NCBI RefSeq assembly: GCF_030930995.1 | Contig: NZ_CP133217.1 | Location: 1,471,001 to 1,535,000, forward strand | From: Thiothrix subterranea | Lineage (GTDB): Bacteria > Pseudomonadota > Gammaproteobacteria > Thiotrichales > Thiotrichaceae | Direction of reading: 5' to 3' | DNA length: 64,000 nt | Part shown: positions 44,396-54,025 of the stretch, one piece after another | Position numbering within the stretch: the first letter of the stretch is position 1 | Layout: every line of letters starts with the position of its first letter | The notes under the pieces: generated by a model | What the model saw: the letters and a program-made list of their open reading frames with translations, nothing else | Database searches by the model: none | What the model was told of the DNA's origin: nothing | Position numbers and translations under genes: made by a program

Positions 44396-45295
44396 TCACA
44401 ACCAATACACGAAAATAAACAGCGCAATCCACACCACGTCGACGAAGTGCCAATACCACGCGACCGCTTCAAACGCGAAGTGATTGTGTTCGGTGAAATG
44501 GTGGCGGGCGCTGCGTACTGCAATCACGATCAGCATAATTGTCCCGATGGTGACATGCAGCCCGTGAAAGCCGGTTAGCATGTAAAACGTTGAGCCATAC
44601 ACCCCCGCATTCAGGGTCAAACCCATCGCATGATGCGCGTGCCAGTATTCATAGCCTTGTACGAAAAAGAATATCGTCCCCAGCGTAATGGTCATGATCA
44701 AACCGCGCACCAATTGCTGATTGTTATTCTTTTTCAAGCCCCAATGCGCCCAGGTCAATGTGACACCGCTGGACAGCAAAATAATGGTATTCAGCAGCGG
44801 CAAACCCCACGGCCCCATCGCTTCTTTAGCAGGTACGTATTTGGTGGTATCCGCATCCGGCAAGTTGAGCAACGGCCAGTTGTATTGAAAGCCTTCCCAC
44901 AGAATGTTGGAGGTGGCTAATTGCCCATCACCGCCCAGCCAAGGCAAGGTAATATTGCGCAAGTAAAACAAGCAACCAAAAAACGTCACAAAGAACGCCG
45001 CTTCGGAGGTAATGAACCAGAACATGCCTTGCCGGAAAGAACGGTCAACCTGCCCGTTGTATTTGCCACTCAAGTTTTCATCAATGACCGCGCCAAACCA
45101 GCCGTGCATCAAATGCGCCAACACCGCAAAGCCTGTCACCATGATCAGGCTACCTGCCAAGCCCATCTTATTGATGCTTAACACCAGCCCCAAAAACAGC
45201 ATGAACATGCCAAACACCGCAATAATCGGCCAGCGGCTGGGTTCGGGGATGTAATACGCTGCGTTATCCGTGTGGGTATCCGCCTGTGTGCTCAT
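44396..45295 (-). CDS. ctaE: cytochrome c oxidase subunit III
   Basis: This 299-residue polytopic subunit supports proton uptake and turnover stability of the oxidase. YYIPEPSRWPIIAVFGMFMLFLGL at the start, FRQGMFWFITSEAAFFVTFFGCLFYLR, GLPLLNTIILLSSGVTLTWAHWGLKKN, GSTFYMLTGFHGLHVTIG and the ending FEAVAWYWHFVDVVWIALFIFVYWL are classic subunit III signatures. It is 10 nt downstream of ctaG in the ctaC-ctaD-assembly-ctaG-ctaE order. Confidence 0.96.
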   Translation of the reverse strand: MSTQADTHTDNAAYYIPEPSRWPIIAVFGMFMLFLGLVLSINKMGLAGSLIMVTGFAVLAHLMHGWFGAVIDENLSGKYNGQVDRSFRQGMFWFITSEAAFFVTFFGCLFYLRNITLPWLGGDGQLATSNILWEGFQYNWPLLNLPDADTTKYVPAKEAMGPWGLPLLNTIILLSSGVTLTWAHWGLKKNNNQQLVRGLIMTITLGTIFFFVQGYEYWHAHHAMGLTLNAGVYGSTFYMLTGFHGLHVTIGTIMLIVIAVRSARHHFTEHNHFAFEAVAWYWHFVDVVWIALFIFVYWL

Positions 45296-45305
45296 GCTGG
45301 CTCCT

Positions 45306-45920
45306 TCAATGGCTGGTATTCATTGCCGCGTGTTGCGCGGGTGTCAGGGTGTAATCGCGCTCAGTATTCATAAAGGTATAAGACAACGTGACGGTGGCGT
45401 ATTGCTTATCCACGGCTGGGTCAATGGTGAAATACACCGGCATTTCCTTGGCCTCACCGGGTTGCAATACCTGTTTGGTGAAACAAAAACACTCGATCTT
45501 GCTGAAATGTTGCGTGACCTGCCAAGGGGTAATGCCCGGCACGGCTTGCCCCGTAATCGGCTGATCCGACAGGTTTTTGGCGTAATAGCTCACCGCTACC
45601 TTTTCCCCTGGATGCACTTGGATTTGTTTCACCAACGGGCGAAATTCCCACGGCAACCCAGTGTTCACCGTGGCATCCAATTGCACCGTGATCACGCGGC
45701 TGGTATCCACCGGCTTAGGGATGTTGGCGGTATCTGCCACGCGCCCTGCGGGTGTGCCAGCTACCCCATTGATTCCCCCAACTTCGCACGCTAAGCGGTA
45801 AAGGGGAACCATCGCAAACCCGAACCCGAACATTCCCAACACCACCAAAAACAAGCGGCGTGTCACCGTCTTGTTTTTGGCAGCAGTCAGTTCTGCGCGG
45901 CTCAGTGGTGCGTCGTTCAT
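45306..45920 (-). CDS. ctaG: cytochrome c oxidase assembly protein CtaG/Cox11
   Basis: Cox11 inserts copper at the CuB site of subunit I. The 204-residue protein has one N-terminal helix (RRLFLVVLGMFGFGFAMVPLYRLACEV) and the copper motif FSKIECFCFTKQVLQPGEAKEMPVYFTIDPA, with conserved cysteines in ECFCF. Its ATG overlaps the stop of the 44-residue assembly protein gene (ATGA), and ctaE follows. Confidence 0.95.
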   Translation of the reverse strand: MNDAPLSRAELTAAKNKTVTRRLFLVVLGMFGFGFAMVPLYRLACEVGGINGVAGTPAGRVADTANIPKPVDTSRVITVQLDATVNTGLPWEFRPLVKQIQVHPGEKVAVSYYAKNLSDQPITGQAVPGITPWQVTQHFSKIECFCFTKQVLQPGEAKEMPVYFTIDPAVDKQYATVTLSYTFMNTERDYTLTPAQHAAMNTSH

Positions 45921-46051
45921 GGCACGACTCCGCCGCTCAATACCCTAGGCAGGTAAATGAACGAATACAACAGCGCTAATCCCGCGATAATGCCGAGAAT
46001 AATCGCTACCCGCAGATTCGCTTTACGCAATTTGTCGTCTGGTGCTTTCAT
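45917..46051 (-). CDS. small (44-residue) cytochrome oxidase assembly protein
   Basis: On the minus strand an ORF reads MKAPDDKLRKANLRVAIILG, then a hydrophobic helix and LPRVLSGGVVP. It fills the gap between ctaD and ctaG exactly: its ATG shares a base with the ctaD stop (TAATG) and its stop overlaps the ctaG ATG (ATGA). Similar single-helix proteins occupy this place in other proteobacterial cta clusters. Too short for most gene finders. Confidence 0.85.
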   Translation of the reverse strand: MKAPDDKLRKANLRVAIILGIIAGLALLYSFIYLPRVLSGGVVP

Positions 46052-47661
46052 TATTTAATCACCGGCGCTTCGGTAAAACTGTGGAACGGTGGCGGTGAAG
46101 GCAGTGTCCATTCCAGCCCCGGTGTACCGATTTGTGAACCTTCCCACGGTTTCGCCGGTGCTTTTGCCCCGCCGCGAATCGTCTGAATAATGATGAACAA
46201 AAATAGCAGGTGTGATAGCCCAAACAGGAACCCACCGATGCTCGAAATCATATTGAATTCGGTGTATTGAATGCTGTAATCCACAATGCGCCGAGGCATT
46301 CCCGCCAACCCGGAAAAATGTTGCGGGAAGAAGGTCAGGTTGAATGAAATCGTCGTCCACCAAAAGAAAATCTGCCCAAGACGCTCGTTATACATATGCC
46401 CCGTCCATTTCGGCAGCCAGTAAAACACGCCCGCATACAAGCCAAACACCGCGCCCGGAATCAAGGCATAGTGGAAATGCGCCACCACGAACATGGTGTC
46501 ATGGTATTGCATATCAGCAGGCACGACCGCCAACATCACCCCTGTTACCCCCGCAAACGAGAACATGAGGATGATGGCAATGCCAAACAACATCGGCGTT
46601 TCAAACGTCATCGAGCCGCGCCACATGGTGAAGATGAAATTCATCAACATCAGCCCGACCGGAATCGAAATCAGGATTGTGCCAATCATGAAGTAATTCG
46701 TCGCCACCAAGGACATGCCGATGGTGTACTGGTGATGCGCCCATACCACCATGCCCAGCGCCGCCAATATGCCCATGCCATATACGAGCGCTTTGTAGCC
46801 AAACAACGGTTTACGGGCGAAGGTCGGAATGACCAAACCCAACACCCCGATAGACGGCAGCAACAATACATACACTTCAGGATGCCCAAAGAACCAGAAC
46901 AAATGCTGGAACAAAATCGGGTCGCCACCGCCAGCCGCATCAAAGAATGAAGTTCCAAAGTGCCGATCAAACAGCAACATGGTGACAGCACCCGCCAACA
47001 CCGGCATAACCGCAATCAGCAATAGCGCGGTGAAAAACCATGCCCACACAAACAGCGGCATTTTCATCATGGTCATGCCGGGTGCTCGCATATTCAAAAT
47101 GGTGGTCACGATATTGATGGAAGCCAGAATGGATGACACCCCCAAGGTATGGATGGCAAAGATGGTGAAATCCATGCCAATCCCGTTTTGCACCGACAAC
47201 GGGGGAAGCAAGGTCCAGCCGGTATTCACGGGCGTGCCGCCATCAGGAAAAATGTAAGGGGCGACGATGGAGAGCATCAGCAAAATAGCCGCCGCTGGTA
47301 ACAGCCAAAAACTCAAGTTATTCAAGCGCGGTAACGCCATATCCGGTGCGCCGATCATCATCGGAATCATCCAGTTGGCCATGCCTGCGGCGGCTGGCAT
47401 GACCATCCCGAATACCATCACCAGCGCGTGGTCGGTCACCATATTGTTGTAAAAGTCAGGGCTGGCAAGCTGCACCCCCGGCATGAACAATTCAGCGCGG
47501 ATATACATCGCCATTGCGCCGCCAAAAAACAGCATAAACAGGGCAAAAAACAAATACATCGTGCCAATGTCTTTGTGATTCGTGCTGTACACCCAACGTT
47601 GCCAGCCGCGCGGCGGGCCGTGGTGGTCATGATGATGGTCGTGTGTGGTGGCTACACTCAT
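46051..47661 (-). CDS. ctaD: cytochrome c oxidase subunit I (aa3 type)
   Basis: This is the 536-residue catalytic subunit with heme a and the a3-CuB centre. Landmarks are the N-terminal His-rich segment, WVYSTNHKDIGTMYLFFALFM, TDHALVMVFGMVMPAAAGMANWMIPMMIGAPDMALPRLNN, the CuB/Tyr motif FWFFGHPEVYVLLLPSIG, HHQYTIGMS and FVVAHFHYALIPGAVFG with the heme ligands. It belongs to the A-type with D- and K-channel features. The gene is downstream of ctaC in a conserved operon. Confidence 0.97.
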   Translation of the reverse strand: MSVATTHDHHHDHHGPPRGWQRWVYSTNHKDIGTMYLFFALFMLFFGGAMAMYIRAELFMPGVQLASPDFYNNMVTDHALVMVFGMVMPAAAGMANWMIPMMIGAPDMALPRLNNLSFWLLPAAAILLMLSIVAPYIFPDGGTPVNTGWTLLPPLSVQNGIGMDFTIFAIHTLGVSSILASINIVTTILNMRAPGMTMMKMPLFVWAWFFTALLLIAVMPVLAGAVTMLLFDRHFGTSFFDAAGGGDPILFQHLFWFFGHPEVYVLLLPSIGVLGLVIPTFARKPLFGYKALVYGMGILAALGMVVWAHHQYTIGMSLVATNYFMIGTILISIPVGLMLMNFIFTMWRGSMTFETPMLFGIAIILMFSFAGVTGVMLAVVPADMQYHDTMFVVAHFHYALIPGAVFGLYAGVFYWLPKWTGHMYNERLGQIFFWWTTISFNLTFFPQHFSGLAGMPRRIVDYSIQYTEFNMISSIGGFLFGLSHLLFLFIIIQTIRGGAKAPAKPWEGSQIGTPGLEWTLPSPPPFHSFTEAPVIK

Positions 47662-47680
47662 GAAAATTCCTCCTCAGCAA

Positions 47681-48811
47681 TTAGCGTGCTGCTTTTATAT
47701 CTTTGGGTTGTACCAATTCACCCGCCGTATTGCCCCAAGCATTACGCTCGTAAGTCACCACAGCGGCAATGTCCAGATCGTTTAATTGTGGCCCCCACGC
47801 CGCCATTGCCGTGCCAGCTTTGCCTTTCACCACAATCGCAATGTGTTCCGCGAGGGCGGCAGAGTTGTTAGCAATTTTGCTGCCTGCTAGTGCGGGGAAT
47901 ACGCCGGGTAAACCTTGTCCATTGGCTTGGTGGCAGGCTAAGCAGTTTTTGGTGTACACCGCTTCACCTTTTGCCATCAATTCGGCTTTGGCCCACACCT
48001 TGTCAGCAGACGCTTCCGCCGCCGCTTGTGCTTGCTGGGCTTTGCGGGTGACTTTCCATTGCTCGTATTCGGTCGGGGAAACCGCACGTACTACCGCAGG
48101 CATGAAAGCGTGACCCGTGCCGCAGTTTTCGTAACATTGCCCGCGATACGTGCCTTCTTTGGTGATATTCGTCCAAGTTTCATTGATGTAACCGGGAATA
48201 TTGATTTTCTTGGGGACAATTTCCGCAATGCCCCAGTTATGCAAAACATCGCTGGAGGTCAGCAGGAAACGTACCCGTTTGCCGGTGGGCAATACCAGCG
48301 GGTCATCGACATCCCGCAGGTAGAGCGGGTCGGTGGGTTCGAGCTTTTTGAGGTTGCTGACGATTTTAATGTCATCGTCCATGTATTCATACGTCCACTT
48401 CCACTGCGAGCCAATGACTTTGACGGTGACATCGGCTTTATCGTGGGATTCAACCGAACTGAGGGTGGAAGAGGCGGAACTGGCAATGGTCAAGTCGATG
48501 CTCAATACAATCACCGGTACGAGCACCCATGCCCAGCGCCCAAACCAACCGTTATGGAATTCTTGATCGGGAACTGCGCCCTTGGCGTGGCGAAAGTTAA
48601 TCAGTGCGTAAATAATCATGCCCGTCACCAACGCCATAATGATGGTGCCGACAATGGTGGTGAGCATGTGCAAGTCGAAGATTTCTTGGGTGAGTGTCGA
48701 GGCGGGCGGGGTGAGATTGTATTCGTAGGCGGCGTGCGCCATGCTGCTGAATAAGCAAGTTACCCCAGTGATGAACAGGGCGGATAAGCATTTATCTCTT
48801 CTAGGCAGCAT
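47681..48811 (-). CDS. ctaC: cytochrome c oxidase subunit II with fused cytochrome c domain
   Basis: This 376-residue subunit receives electrons at CuA. A signal-like N-terminus is followed by two helices (LHMLTTIVGTIIMALVTGMIIYALI and WAWVLVPVIVLSIDLTI). The CuA domain has VIGSQWKWTYEY, SSDVLHNWGIAE and GQCYENCGTGHAFMP. A C-terminal cytochrome c domain has CLACHQANGQGLPGVFPALAGS. The fusion is caa3-like. The ATG at 48811 follows GGAGG by 4 nt. An in-frame ATG at 48826 overlaps that site and is rejected. Confidence 0.96.
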   Translation of the reverse strand: MLPRRDKCLSALFITGVTCLFSSMAHAAYEYNLTPPASTLTQEIFDLHMLTTIVGTIIMALVTGMIIYALINFRHAKGAVPDQEFHNGWFGRWAWVLVPVIVLSIDLTIASSASSTLSSVESHDKADVTVKVIGSQWKWTYEYMDDDIKIVSNLKKLEPTDPLYLRDVDDPLVLPTGKRVRFLLTSSDVLHNWGIAEIVPKKINIPGYINETWTNITKEGTYRGQCYENCGTGHAFMPAVVRAVSPTEYEQWKVTRKAQQAQAAAEASADKVWAKAELMAKGEAVYTKNCLACHQANGQGLPGVFPALAGSKIANNSAALAEHIAIVVKGKAGTAMAAWGPQLNDLDIAAVVTYERNAWGNTAGELVQPKDIKAAR

Positions 48812-48838
48812 GTTTCCTCCTAACATGAAGCGGGGTGG

Positions 48839-49336
48839 TCAGTGTGTTGTCTTGCGGCAACTCTCCAAAGCGTTTGTTATGGTGTTTGCGAGCGTTTTGC
48901 GGTCGGCATTGGTTAGGCACGCGCCGATTTCAATGCATTCCCCGTGCGAACGTAACAGCAATTTGCTGGGATACCAGTGATGCGGGTCGCGCTGGAGTGC
49001 AATATTCACCCAGTACGGCTGCAAGCGGTATTCGCGCAATATGTCTACGCCGCTGCGGGTCGTAATTAAGATGCTGTCAGGGGCTATCTGGATGGTCTCG
49101 GAGTAACACGAGGCACGTTCAAACAGATACAGGCTGACACCTAGCACCGCTATTTCGAGCAGGGCGAATGGCAAGATTAACCACGCACCCAATAATAAGA
49201 ATCGCACTGTGACGAGTAAGGTAAGTGCCGCCACTGCGAGGAAGAACACAATCATGCCCTTGCGGGACAATGAGCGGTTCGGGCGCACTTCAAAGGTGCG
49301 GCATTCCGTGCTGAGGTTGCTGGTTGTCGTTACCAA
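48839..49336 (-). CDS. DUF2244 membrane protein
   Basis: This 165-residue protein has two adjacent helices (MIVFFLAVAALTLLVTVRFLLLGAW and PFALLEIAVLGVSLYLF) and a C-terminal cytosolic-type domain with REYRLQPYWVNIAL, KLLLRSHGECIEIGACLT and ADRKTLANTI. These match DUF2244, a family often placed ahead of ctaC. The role is unknown. It is the first gene of the ctaC operon, with 27 nt before the ctaC start. Confidence 0.85.
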   Translation of the reverse strand: MVTTTSNLSTECRTFEVRPNRSLSRKGMIVFFLAVAALTLLVTVRFLLLGAWLILPFALLEIAVLGVSLYLFERASCYSETIQIAPDSILITTRSGVDILREYRLQPYWVNIALQRDPHHWYPSKLLLRSHGECIEIGACLTNADRKTLANTITNALESCRKTTH

Positions 49337-49447
49337 AACCGTTCCACCCGTCTTGGCTAAGCAATGGAAATGTGTGATTTCACACAGGATGAAAATAATA
49401 TATCCTAGTTTTTGATATTTATCATTGAAAATTGTAAAACATTCAAT

Positions 49448-49948
49448 ATGTTAGTAATTGGTAATAAGCTTAAATACACCGTGGTTTTATGGGGGGCGTT
49501 GTTAATAAGTTGCAGTGAGCCAACCGTTACGCCCTTAACATTGCCGCTGTTGAGTGGGGAAAAAGCCCATATCCCTGACTTGCACGGTAAGTTGACTTGG
49601 GTGAACGTGTGGTCGACCCGTTGCACTATTTGTGTGAAAGAGCTGCCTGCGTTGGAAGCATTGCAGCGTGAATACGCCGAACGGGTGCAAGTGGTGGCAG
49701 TGGCATTGCCAACAGACCCGCCGAATACGGTCTTGGATGTGCAAACCACACTGCAATTGACGTTGCCGGTGGCCTTGGATTTGGATGGGCAAGCGGCGCG
49801 GCAATTTGCGCCCGATTTGGTCGTACCCAGCCATCATTTGTTGGATGCCCACGGCAATATTGTGTACCAAACGAAGGGAAAGCTAACGCTGGCTGAAATG
49901 CGTACTATGCTTGAGAAACACATTTTCCCCCCATTGAGTCAGCGGTAG
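49448..49948 (+). CDS. TlpA-like thiol-disulfide oxidoreductase (lipoprotein)
   Basis: This thioredoxin-fold protein of 166 residues has an N-terminal hydrophobic segment ending in LLISC, a probable lipobox, and redox motif WSTRCTICVKELPALEAL (CxxC with CTIC). LVVPSHHLLDAHGNIVYQTKG is the cis-proline region. It probably reduces oxidase or cytochrome c thiols in the periplasm. It is divergent from the DUF2244-cta operon and lies just ahead of ctaA. ATG 49448 is used, since the longer frame only has a TTG at 49412. Confidence 0.85.
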   Translation: MLVIGNKLKYTVVLWGALLISCSEPTVTPLTLPLLSGEKAHIPDLHGKLTWVNVWSTRCTICVKELPALEALQREYAERVQVVAVALPTDPPNTVLDVQTTLQLTLPVALDLDGQAARQFAPDLVVPSHHLLDAHGNIVYQTKGKLTLAEMRTMLEKHIFPPLSQR

Positions 49949-49954
49949 TCACTT

Positions 49955-50935
49955 ATGCAAAAAACCTATTCGATCTTGCTGTCGTTGACGTTAGGGCTGG
50001 CGTTGGTGGTGATTGTGCTGGGGGCGTATACGCGCTTGTCGGATGCGGGCTTGGGTTGCCCCGATTGGCCGGGCTGTTACGGGCATTTGGGTGTGCCGGA
50101 GCAGGTAGATGCTGAGCAGTTTGAGCGTCCGCTGGAACACGCGAAGGCATGGAAGGAGATGATTCATCGCTATGCGGCGGGGATGTTGGGCGTGTTGATT
50201 TTGGCGCTGTTTGTATTGCGGGTAAGGTTTCGGCGTTATTTTGAGGCGAGTATCTGGATTCCGACGTTGTTGCTGGCGACGGTTATATTTCAGGCGGCGT
50301 TGGGAATGTGGACGGTGACACATTTGCTGAGTCCGCCCGTGGTGACGGCGCATTTGCTGGGTGGGTTTACCACTTTGGCGTTGGTGTGGTGGTTATGGTT
50401 GCAACGGCATGTGCCGCGTTTTTCAACCTTGTATGGCAGTATTGGCGCGGTGCGTGGCTGGGCGTTGGGGGCGCTGCTGCTGTTAATTGCGCAAATTATG
50501 TTGGGCGGCTGGACGAGTACGCATTATGCGGCGGTGGCATGTGGGGTGGATTTCCCCTTGTGTCAGGGGCAATGGTGGCCTGCGAGTGATTTCCGCACGG
50601 CATTCAGCTTTGAATGGCAGGCGGGCGTAAATTATGAGTTTGGAACGCTGGAGAACCCGGCACGTACCGCGATCCATTTGACGCACCGTTTGGGCGCATT
50701 GCTGGTGTTGCTGTATCTGGGCGGCTTGGCGTTGTGGTTAATACGGCGGCGTTCGGTGGCGTGTGGGATTGTGCCGTATGCCTTGCTGGTGTTGTTAGTC
50801 GTGCAAGTGAGCTTGGGAATTAGCAATGTGGTGTTTGCGTTGCCGTTGGTGGTGGCGACCTTGCATACTTTGGGGGCAGCGCTGCTGCTGCTGGCGGTAT
50901 TGGCGTTGAATCATTGCCTGTACCCGGCGCATTAA
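49955..50935 (+). CDS. ctaA: heme A synthase
   Basis: CtaA/COX15 oxidises heme O to heme A. The 326-residue protein has eight helices with conserved histidines in IHRYAAGMLGVLI, THLLSPPVVTAHLLGG, IHLTHRLGALLVLL and VVATLHTLGAALLL, and the N-terminal LGAYTRLSDAGLGCPDWPGCYG. GGWTSTHYAAVACG and FPLCQG carry the paired cysteines. It starts 6 nt after the TlpA-like gene. Confidence 0.95.
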   Translation: MQKTYSILLSLTLGLALVVIVLGAYTRLSDAGLGCPDWPGCYGHLGVPEQVDAEQFERPLEHAKAWKEMIHRYAAGMLGVLILALFVLRVRFRRYFEASIWIPTLLLATVIFQAALGMWTVTHLLSPPVVTAHLLGGFTTLALVWWLWLQRHVPRFSTLYGSIGAVRGWALGALLLLIAQIMLGGWTSTHYAAVACGVDFPLCQGQWWPASDFRTAFSFEWQAGVNYEFGTLENPARTAIHLTHRLGALLVLLYLGGLALWLIRRRSVACGIVPYALLVLLVVQVSLGISNVVFALPLVVATLHTLGAALLLLAVLALNHCLYPAH

Positions 50936-50966
50936 GAAAGCGCTTGACAACGCACTAATTTAGTGA

Positions 50967-50995
50967 TTGACAAGTGGAAACGCTTTCCCTATAGT
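50967..50995 (+). promoter_or_regulatory. sigma70 promoter of the argD operon with overlapping palindromes
   Basis: TTGACA (50967-50972), a 17-nt spacer and TATAGT (50990-50995) form a near-consensus promoter. GGAAACGCTTTCC lies in the spacer (50976-50988), and the perfect palindrome CACTAA-T-TTAGTG (50953-50965) lies just upstream. A second AGCGCTTGACA lies at about 50939. The palindromes suggest a repressor site of LacI-like form. Confidence 0.75.
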
Positions 50996-51010
50996 CTTTC
51001 GCTTTCTCGC

Positions 51011-51036
51011 AAAGGCAGCCTGTCTGGGCTGCCTTT
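51011..51036 (+). terminator. leader hairpin between argD promoter and argD
   Basis: AAAGGCAGCC-TGTCTG-GGCTGCCTTT is a perfect 10-bp stem located just after the predicted transcription start and 42 nt before the argD ATG. It is followed by only a weak T-run (CGCATTTATGG). It might end ctaA transcription, act as a leader attenuator or stabilise the argD mRNA. Confidence 0.55.
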
Positions 51037-51078
51037 CGCATTTATGGCTATTGTGGCGGATTTTTTGGAGGTTTTGCC

Positions 51079-52272
51079 ATGAGCAATGCAGTAATGCCGA
51101 CGTATGCACGTTTGCCCGTCACTTTCGCGAAAGGCGAAGGTGCTTTCCTGTGGGATACCGCAGGCAAACAATACTTGGATGCCCTCAGCGGCATTTCCGT
51201 GTGTAACGTAGGTCATGCGCGACGCGAAGTCGCGGACGCTATTTGTGCGCAAGCCCATGAATTGCTGCATACCTCGAATCTCTACCAAATTGAACACCAG
51301 CAAGCGTTGGCAGAAAAGCTGTGTGCGTTGTCGGGTTTCGATAACGTTTTCTTCGGAAATTCCGGTGCGGAAGCAAACGAAGCGGCGATTAAAATTGCGC
51401 GTTTGTACGGTCACAATAAAGGTGTGGCAGTCCCCACCATTATTGTGATGAGCAATGCGTTTCACGGGCGCACCATGGCAACCGTTACCGCGACCGGCAA
51501 CCCGAAGGCACAAGCAGGCTTTGCCCCATTGGTGGATGGTTTCGTGCGGGTTGAATACGGCGATGCCGATGCTGTCGCAGCGTTGGCAAGCAACCCGAAT
51601 ATCGTGGCGGTATTGGTGGAGCCGGTGCAAGGCGAAGGCGGAATTCGGATTCCGGCGAATGATTACTTGCCACGTTTACGTGCTATCTGTGATGCAAACG
51701 ATTGGTTGCTGATGGTGGATGAAATTCAGGCGGGAATGGCGCGTACTGGCACGTGGTTTGCTTTTCAACACAGTAAGATTCAACCCGATGTCATGACGCT
51801 GGCAAAAGCACTTGGCAACGGTGTGCCGATTGGTGCGTGTTTAGCCGCTGGCAAGGCGGTCAATGTGTTTGGCCCCGGCAATCATGGCTCAACGTTTGGT
51901 GGTAATCCGCTGGCGTGCCGTGCGGCGCGTGCCGTGATTGAAGTAATGGAACACGATAACCTGACCGCACGCGCGGCAGAGTTAGGTGAATATTTCCTGT
52001 CACAATTCCGTGAAAAATTAGCGGGTGTGGTAGGGGTGCGCGATATTCGCGGCAAAGGCTTGATGATTGGTGTTGAGCTGGAGCGTGATTGTGGTGAATT
52101 GGTGAAACAGGCTTTGGAGAGAGGGCTACTCATCAATGTGACGGCTGGTAATGTTATCCGCTTATTGCCGCCATTAATCATCACCAATGAACAGGCGGAT
52201 CAAATAATAACTATGGTCAGTGAATTGGTGCAGGCATTTTTGCACCCCGCTGCTGGAGAGAGACCCTCATGA
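51079..52272 (+). CDS. argD: acetylornithine aminotransferase
   Basis: This 397-residue class III PLP aminotransferase converts N-acetylglutamate semialdehyde to N-acetylornithine. Motifs are [78 protein letters not shown] and [19 protein letters not shown], with the PLP lysine, and [21 protein letters not shown] good ribosome site (GGAGG) precedes it. Its stop overlaps the argF start (ATGA), so the two arginine genes are coupled. Confidence 0.95.
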   Translation: MSNAVMPTYARLPVTFAKGEGAFLWDTAGKQYLDALSGISVCNVGHARREVADAICAQAHELLHTSNLYQIEHQQALAEKLCALSGFDNVFFGNSGAEANEAAIKIARLYGHNKGVAVPTIIVMSNAFHGRTMATVTATGNPKAQAGFAPLVDGFVRVEYGDADAVAALASNPNIVAVLVEPVQGEGGIRIPANDYLPRLRAICDANDWLLMVDEIQAGMARTGTWFAFQHSKIQPDVMTLAKALGNGVPIGACLAAGKAVNVFGPGNHGSTFGGNPLACRAARAVIEVMEHDNLTARAAELGEYFLSQFREKLAGVVGVRDIRGKGLMIGVELERDCGELVKQALERGLLINVTAGNVIRLLPPLIITNEQADQIITMVSELVQAFLHPAAGERPS

Positions 52273-53210
52273 AAAATAAACCTGTCAGACACTTTCTGAC
52301 TTTATCCGATTTCACTCCGGTGGAATTACACGCACTGATTGGGCGAGCCATTCAACTTAAAGCCATGTGGAAACGTGGCGAGGCGCATGAGCCGCTGCAT
52401 CTGCGCACCTTGGCGATGATTTTCGAGAAATCGTCTACTCGTACTCGCGTATCGTTTGAAGCGGGAATGACGCAATTGGGTGGGCATTCCATGTTTTTGT
52501 CACCGAATGATACCCAATTGGGGCGCGGTGAGCCGATTGAAGACGCGGCGCGGGTGATTTCGCGCATGGTGGATGTGGTGATGATCCGTACCTTTGAACA
52601 GGAAAAAGTCGAGCGTTTTGCCGAATATTCCCGCGTTCCGGTGATCAATGCCTTGACCGATAAACACCACCCGTGTCAGTTGTTGGCGGATATGATGACG
52701 TGGATGGAACAGCGCGGTTTGCCCAATGGCAAAACCGTGGCGTGGATTGGTGATGGCAATAATATGTGTCATTCGTGGATGGAGGCTGCCAAGCTGTTTG
52801 GTTTCCACCTGAATGTGGCGTGCCCTGAAGGTTATGACCCGGATGCGGATGTGGTCGCAGCAACGGCAGGTTCCGTGACGTTTTTCCGTGAACCCAATGA
52901 AGCGGCGAAGGGCGCGGAAGTGGTTGTTACCGATACGTGGGCCAGCATGGGGCAGGAAGCGGAAAAGAAAATTCGCGAAAAAGCCTTTGCTGGCTACCAA
53001 GTCACCACCGAGATGATGCAACTGGCAACGCCGGATGCGATTTTCATGCACTGTCTGCCTGCCTATCGTGGGCTGGAAGTGGCGGCTGATGTCATGGATG
53101 GCGCACAAAGCGTGGTTTGGGATGAGGCCGAAAATCGCTTGCACGCGCAAAAAGCGTTGCTGGAAGTGCTGGTGTGCGGTTTCCCAGCGGGTGTTTCTGA
53201 GGCGGCATGA
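52269..53210 (+). CDS. argF: ornithine carbamoyltransferase
   Basis: This 313-residue enzyme makes citrulline from ornithine and carbamoyl phosphate. [38 protein letters not shown] is the carbamoyl phosphate site, [18 protein letters not shown] and [21 protein letters not shown] follow, and [20 protein letters not shown] contains the HCLPA motif that binds ornithine. It overlaps argD and the exonuclease gene by 4 nt each. Confidence 0.97.
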   Translation: MKNKPVRHFLTLSDFTPVELHALIGRAIQLKAMWKRGEAHEPLHLRTLAMIFEKSSTRTRVSFEAGMTQLGGHSMFLSPNDTQLGRGEPIEDAARVISRMVDVVMIRTFEQEKVERFAEYSRVPVINALTDKHHPCQLLADMMTWMEQRGLPNGKTVAWIGDGNNMCHSWMEAAKLFGFHLNVACPEGYDPDADVVAATAGSVTFFREPNEAAKGAEVVVTDTWASMGQEAEKKIREKAFAGYQVTTEMMQLATPDAIFMHCLPAYRGLEVAADVMDGAQSVVWDEAENRLHAQKALLEVLVCGFPAGVSEAA

Positions 53211-54025
53211 GAATAATATCGGCTAACACCAACGGCATCCGTTCTGCTGCGAAAAAAGGCTTCTTCGAGTGGATGAAGCAGCAGCAGGCGGATGTTTTGT
53301 GCATCCAAGAAACCAAGGCGCAAATTCACCAGTTGGAAGAGGACCGCGCTTTGTTTTTTCCTGAAGGTTATCACTGCTACTACCACGATGCCGAAAAAAA
53401 GGGCTATAGTGGCGTGGCAATCTATGCCCGTACTGAGCCGGATGCGGTGATTAGGGGAATGGGATGCGCTGAATTTGATGCGGAAGGGCGTTATATTGAA
53501 GCGCGTTTCGGCAATCTGAGTGTGATTTCCTTGTATTTGCCGTCAGGTTCATCAGGAGAAGAGCGTCAGCAGGCGAAGTACCGTTGCATGGATTACTTGC
53601 TGCCGCACTTGGTGCAAATGAAAGCCGACGGGCGTGATATGGTAATTTGTGGCGATTGGAACATTGCGCACCAAAACATCGACATTAAAAACTGGAAAGG
53701 CAACCTGAAAAACTCCGGTTTCTTACCAGACGAACGGGCTTGGTTGGATAAGCTGTTCAATGAATTGGATTTTGTGGATGGTTTCCGTGAAGTGAATCAG
53801 GAAGCCGAACAGTATACCTGGTGGTCGAACCGTGGGCAGGCGTGGGCAAAAAACGTCGGCTGGCGGATTGATTACCAAATTCTTACGCCATCACTGAAGG
53901 GTAAAGTGAGCGCAGCGGCGATTTACAAGGACGAACGCTTCTCCGATCATGCTCCCCTGAGTTTGGATTATGCTTATGAAATTCCTTGTCGCACTGTTGC
54001 TGGTGCTGAGTCTCACACAGGCTAA
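53207..54025 (+). CDS. xthA: exodeoxyribonuclease III / AP endonuclease (XthA family)
   Basis: This 272-residue Mg-dependent nuclease of the exonuclease III family acts in base excision repair. Visible motifs are [32 protein letters not shown] (metal glutamate), [43 protein letters not shown] and the ending [11 protein letters not shown]. The C-terminal 16 residues beyond SLDYAYE overlap the start of the patatin gene in another frame and are not conserved. The gene shares an ATGA junction with argF, so it belongs to the arginine transcript. Confidence 0.94.
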   Translation: MRIISANTNGIRSAAKKGFFEWMKQQQADVLCIQETKAQIHQLEEDRALFFPEGYHCYYHDAEKKGYSGVAIYARTEPDAVIRGMGCAEFDAEGRYIEARFGNLSVISLYLPSGSSGEERQQAKYRCMDYLLPHLVQMKADGRDMVICGDWNIAHQNIDIKNWKGNLKNSGFLPDERAWLDKLFNELDFVDGFREVNQEAEQYTWWSNRGQAWAKNVGWRIDYQILTPSLKGKVSAAAIYKDERFSDHAPLSLDYAYEIPCRTVAGAESHTG

